Origin: Phil1 sp040767925
GTDB lineage: Bacteria; Bacillota; Clostridia; Christensenellales; CAG-138
Assembly (NCBI GenBank): GCA_040767925.1
Contig: JAXGNN010000003.1
Span: 124,001-188,000, forward strand
Direction: 5' to 3'
DNA length: 64,000 nucleotides
The notes beneath the pieces were generated by a model. That model was not told the origin of the DNA and searched no databases. It saw only the letters and a list, made by a program, of their open reading frames with translations. Shown here in pieces: positions 62,601-64,000 of the stretch. Each line of letters begins with the position of its first letter. Position 1 is the stretch's first letter. The position numbers and the translations under genes are program-made.

Positions 62601-62626
62601 TAAAAAATTGCGGGCGCGAAGCCCAC
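62601..62626 (-). terminator. Attenuator-type terminator in the infC leader
   Basis: GTGGGC and GCCCGC (62621-62626, 62610-62615) form a stem with a five-base loop and are followed by AATTTTTTA, directly before the infC RBS. An upstream hairpin AGAAGC-GGG-GCTTCT (62692-62706) is in the same leader. This suits L20-type attenuation. Confidence 0.65.
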
Positions 62627-62722
62627 AACCAACAAACAACACCTGTGATGTTATCCTGTTTTGACCGCGCCTGGCTGTGCCGCCGGCGGGTGAGAAGCGG
62701 GGCTTCTGCTTGACCGTAGCAT

Positions 62723-62751
62723 ATTATACCGGCAACAAGGCCTGATGTCAA
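62723..62751 (-). promoter_or_regulatory. Perfect-consensus promoter of infC-rpmI-rplT
   Basis: TTGACA (62746-62751), 17 bases, TATAAT (62723-62728). It begins eight bases after the stop of the AlaX-like gene. The leader is about 130 bases. Confidence 0.9.
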
Positions 62752-62758
62752 GGCATTT

Positions 62759-63976
62759 TTATACCTTGACGGCTCTGAGCCTGCTTTTTAGGTAGTTCTC
62801 CAGCTGCGCGCGGATTTCCTGGGCGTCGCTTCGCATGGGGGCGCTTCCCTGCGCGGCGTCGTCGCGCCCGCCGCCCTTGCCGCCCGTCGCGGCGTTGACC
62901 GCCTGGCAGACCTCCCTCATGCTGAGGTCCACGTCCGCGGAGCGCGCCATCCGGTAGACGAGCTGCTCCCCGTTTTGGGAGAGCAGGATGGCGACCGTTC
63001 TGCCCCTCGCGCAGAGCTTCTCGCAGAGCGCGCCGAGCTCCGGCACGGAAACCCCCTCCGTCAGCGCGACGATCGCGGCGACGCCCGTCCTTTCCGTTTT
63101 TTCGGCGCTTTCGTGAAGCGCGCGCGCCTTATAGTCAAAAAGCTCCTCCGTGCGCTTCTTGAGCGCGCGCCTTAATTCTGCGAGTTCCTCCCCCTGCTTG
63201 AAGACCGCCTGCACGGCCTCGGCGGGCTTTGTGCTAAAGCGGCGCGCGACGGCGCCCAAATGCTCCCTCTCCTCCATCATGGAGCGTACGGCCCGCATGC
63301 CGCAAAGGAAGAAGATGCGCGCGCCCCCCTTGTAGTTCATGTGGGAAAGAACCTTCAGCGCGCCCACTTCGCCCGCGCGCGCGCAGTGCGTGCCGCAGCA
63401 GGTGCAGGAATCCACGCCGCCCGCATAGACGATGCGGATTTCGCCCGCAAGCCCCTTGGCGCGCTTTCGAAGCTCGATGTTTTCCAGCTCCGCGCCGTCC
63501 ACCAAACGATAGGTTGTCGGCTCGTTTTTCTGAATGGCCTCGTTCGCCGCGAGCTCGAGCGCGTCCACCTGCCCGTCGGAAAGCGGTTTGTCGAGGTCGA
63601 TGCTCACATACTCCTCCGCCAGATGGAAGCCCACGTTCACGCAGCCATACAGGCGCTTGGCGACGCCGGAAAGGATGTGCTCCCCCGTGTGCTGCTGGCA
63701 ATGGTCGCGCCGCACGGCCTCGTCGAAGCGCACGCGGACGGTTTCACCCGGGAGGAATTCCCGCTCGCAGCGGTGCCACACGCCGTCCCCCTCCTCGAAG
63801 GCGTACGTCACGTGCGCGTCGTTAAGATACCCCGTGTCGGAGGGCTGGCCGCCGCCCTCGGGGTAGATCACGGTCGCGTCGAGCAGCGCCTCGAAGCCGT
63901 TTTCGCCCTTGCGGCAGGCGAGCACGGTCGCCTCGCACTCCACGGCGTTATGGTCGTAATAGAGCCTCTGCGTCAT
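62759..63976 (-). CDS. AlaX-like alanyl-tRNA editing protein with DHHA1 domain
   Basis: 405 residues. The N-terminal region YPEGGGQPSDTGYL is the AlaRS-editing start, QQHTGEHILSGVAKR carries the HxxxH zinc motif, and CTCCGTHCARAGEVG supplies the Cys/His pair. A coiled-coil linker precedes a C-terminal DHHA1-like domain with GGKGGGRDDAAQGS. Free proteins of this type remove mischarged Ser or Gly from tRNA-Ala. RBS GAGG six bases before the ATG. No aminoacylation domain is present, so it is not a full AlaRS. Confidence 0.88.
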   Translation of the reverse strand: MTQRLYYDHNAVECEATVLACRKGENGFEALLDATVIYPEGGGQPSDTGYLNDAHVTYAFEEGDGVWHRCEREFLPGETVRVRFDEAVRRDHCQQHTGEHILSGVAKRLYGCVNVGFHLAEEYVSIDLDKPLSDGQVDALELAANEAIQKNEPTTYRLVDGAELENIELRKRAKGLAGEIRIVYAGGVDSCTCCGTHCARAGEVGALKVLSHMNYKGGARIFFLCGMRAVRSMMEEREHLGAVARRFSTKPAEAVQAVFKQGEELAELRRALKKRTEELFDYKARALHESAEKTERTGVAAIVALTEGVSVPELGALCEKLCARGRTVAILLSQNGEQLVYRMARSADVDLSMREVCQAVNAATGGKGGGRDDAAQGSAPMRSDAQEIRAQLENYLKSRLRAVKV

Positions 63977-64000
63977 AAAGAACCTCTTTTGGCGTTTGTC

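Overview
The window reads as one continuous piece of chromosome from an endospore-forming, GC-rich member of the Clostridia. Evidence for this is spo0A next to spoIVB, a complete spoIIIAA-AH operon, gerW, a ylmC/ymxH-type gene, an asp23-amaP-DUF2273 cluster, single-chain glycyl-tRNA synthetase, CIRCE/HrcA control of the chaperones, and AGGAGG-type ribosome binding sites with frequent GTG/TTG starts. Codon third positions are strongly GC, so many long antisense frames are open but meaningless. A genus cannot be named from sequence alone; an uncultured gut-type clostridium is a reasonable guess. Coding density is very high. No intergenic gap exceeds 300 bases, almost everything runs on the minus strand, and only five convincing protein genes lie on the plus strand. 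I saw no tRNA, rRNA, insertion sequence, prophage or CRISPR array.

Layout: 1-3.2 kb is an operon of surE, an RpiR regulator, a histidine phosphatase and a truncated flavoprotein. 3.4-5.9 kb holds a biotin-dependent Na+-pump-type decarboxylase operon (oadG-like, biotin carrier, oadA) without a beta subunit. 6.0-10.9 kb is M50 protease-scpA-scpB-DUF2953-gerW-dacF-rluB. 11-18.7 kb contains a catalytically dead DacF-like protein, deoB, spo0A, spoIVB, recN, argR and nadK. It continues as tlyA, dxs, ispA, xseB, xseA, a TsaD-like gene and nusB to 25.2 kb, the order known from Bacillus. 25.2-31.2 kb is the DUF2273/amaP/asp23 envelope cluster and spoIIIAA-AH. 31.3-36.6 kb has pgeF, nrdR, ylmC, rpsU, HIT, mtaB, rsmE and prmA. 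39.3-44.0 kb is hrcA-grpE-dnaK-dnaJ. Between dnaJ and prmA two unrecognised genes are inserted. 44.3-47.2 kb is lepA-hemW. Then come a plus-strand LUD/GIY-YIG pair, a Cys-rich small protein, glyS, a GNAT gene with glmM, and tig-clpP-clpX. The window ends with a GDSL hydrolase, two exported proteins, a SpoU methyltransferase, infC-rpmI-rplT and an AlaX-like editing protein.

Most of the content is housekeeping and sporulation machinery in conserved order. The unusual parts are small. (1) A leader peptide plus a hairpin covers the ribosome binding site of an HExxH protein at 38.2-39.2 kb, laid out like translational attenuation. (2) The spoIIIA operon encodes a reduced SpoIIIAF (57 residues) and a SpoIIIAG that appears to lack the beta-rich insertion known from Bacillus. 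(3) An S11 carboxypeptidase homologue has lost all three catalytic motifs, next to an active paralogue. (4) The Spo0A receiver lacks the conserved lysine. (5) The decarboxylase gamma-type subunit carries three tandem copies of its C-terminal module. (6) Promoters are compacted: some lie inside terminators, two divergent promoters share one palindromic -35 box, and two genes look leaderless.
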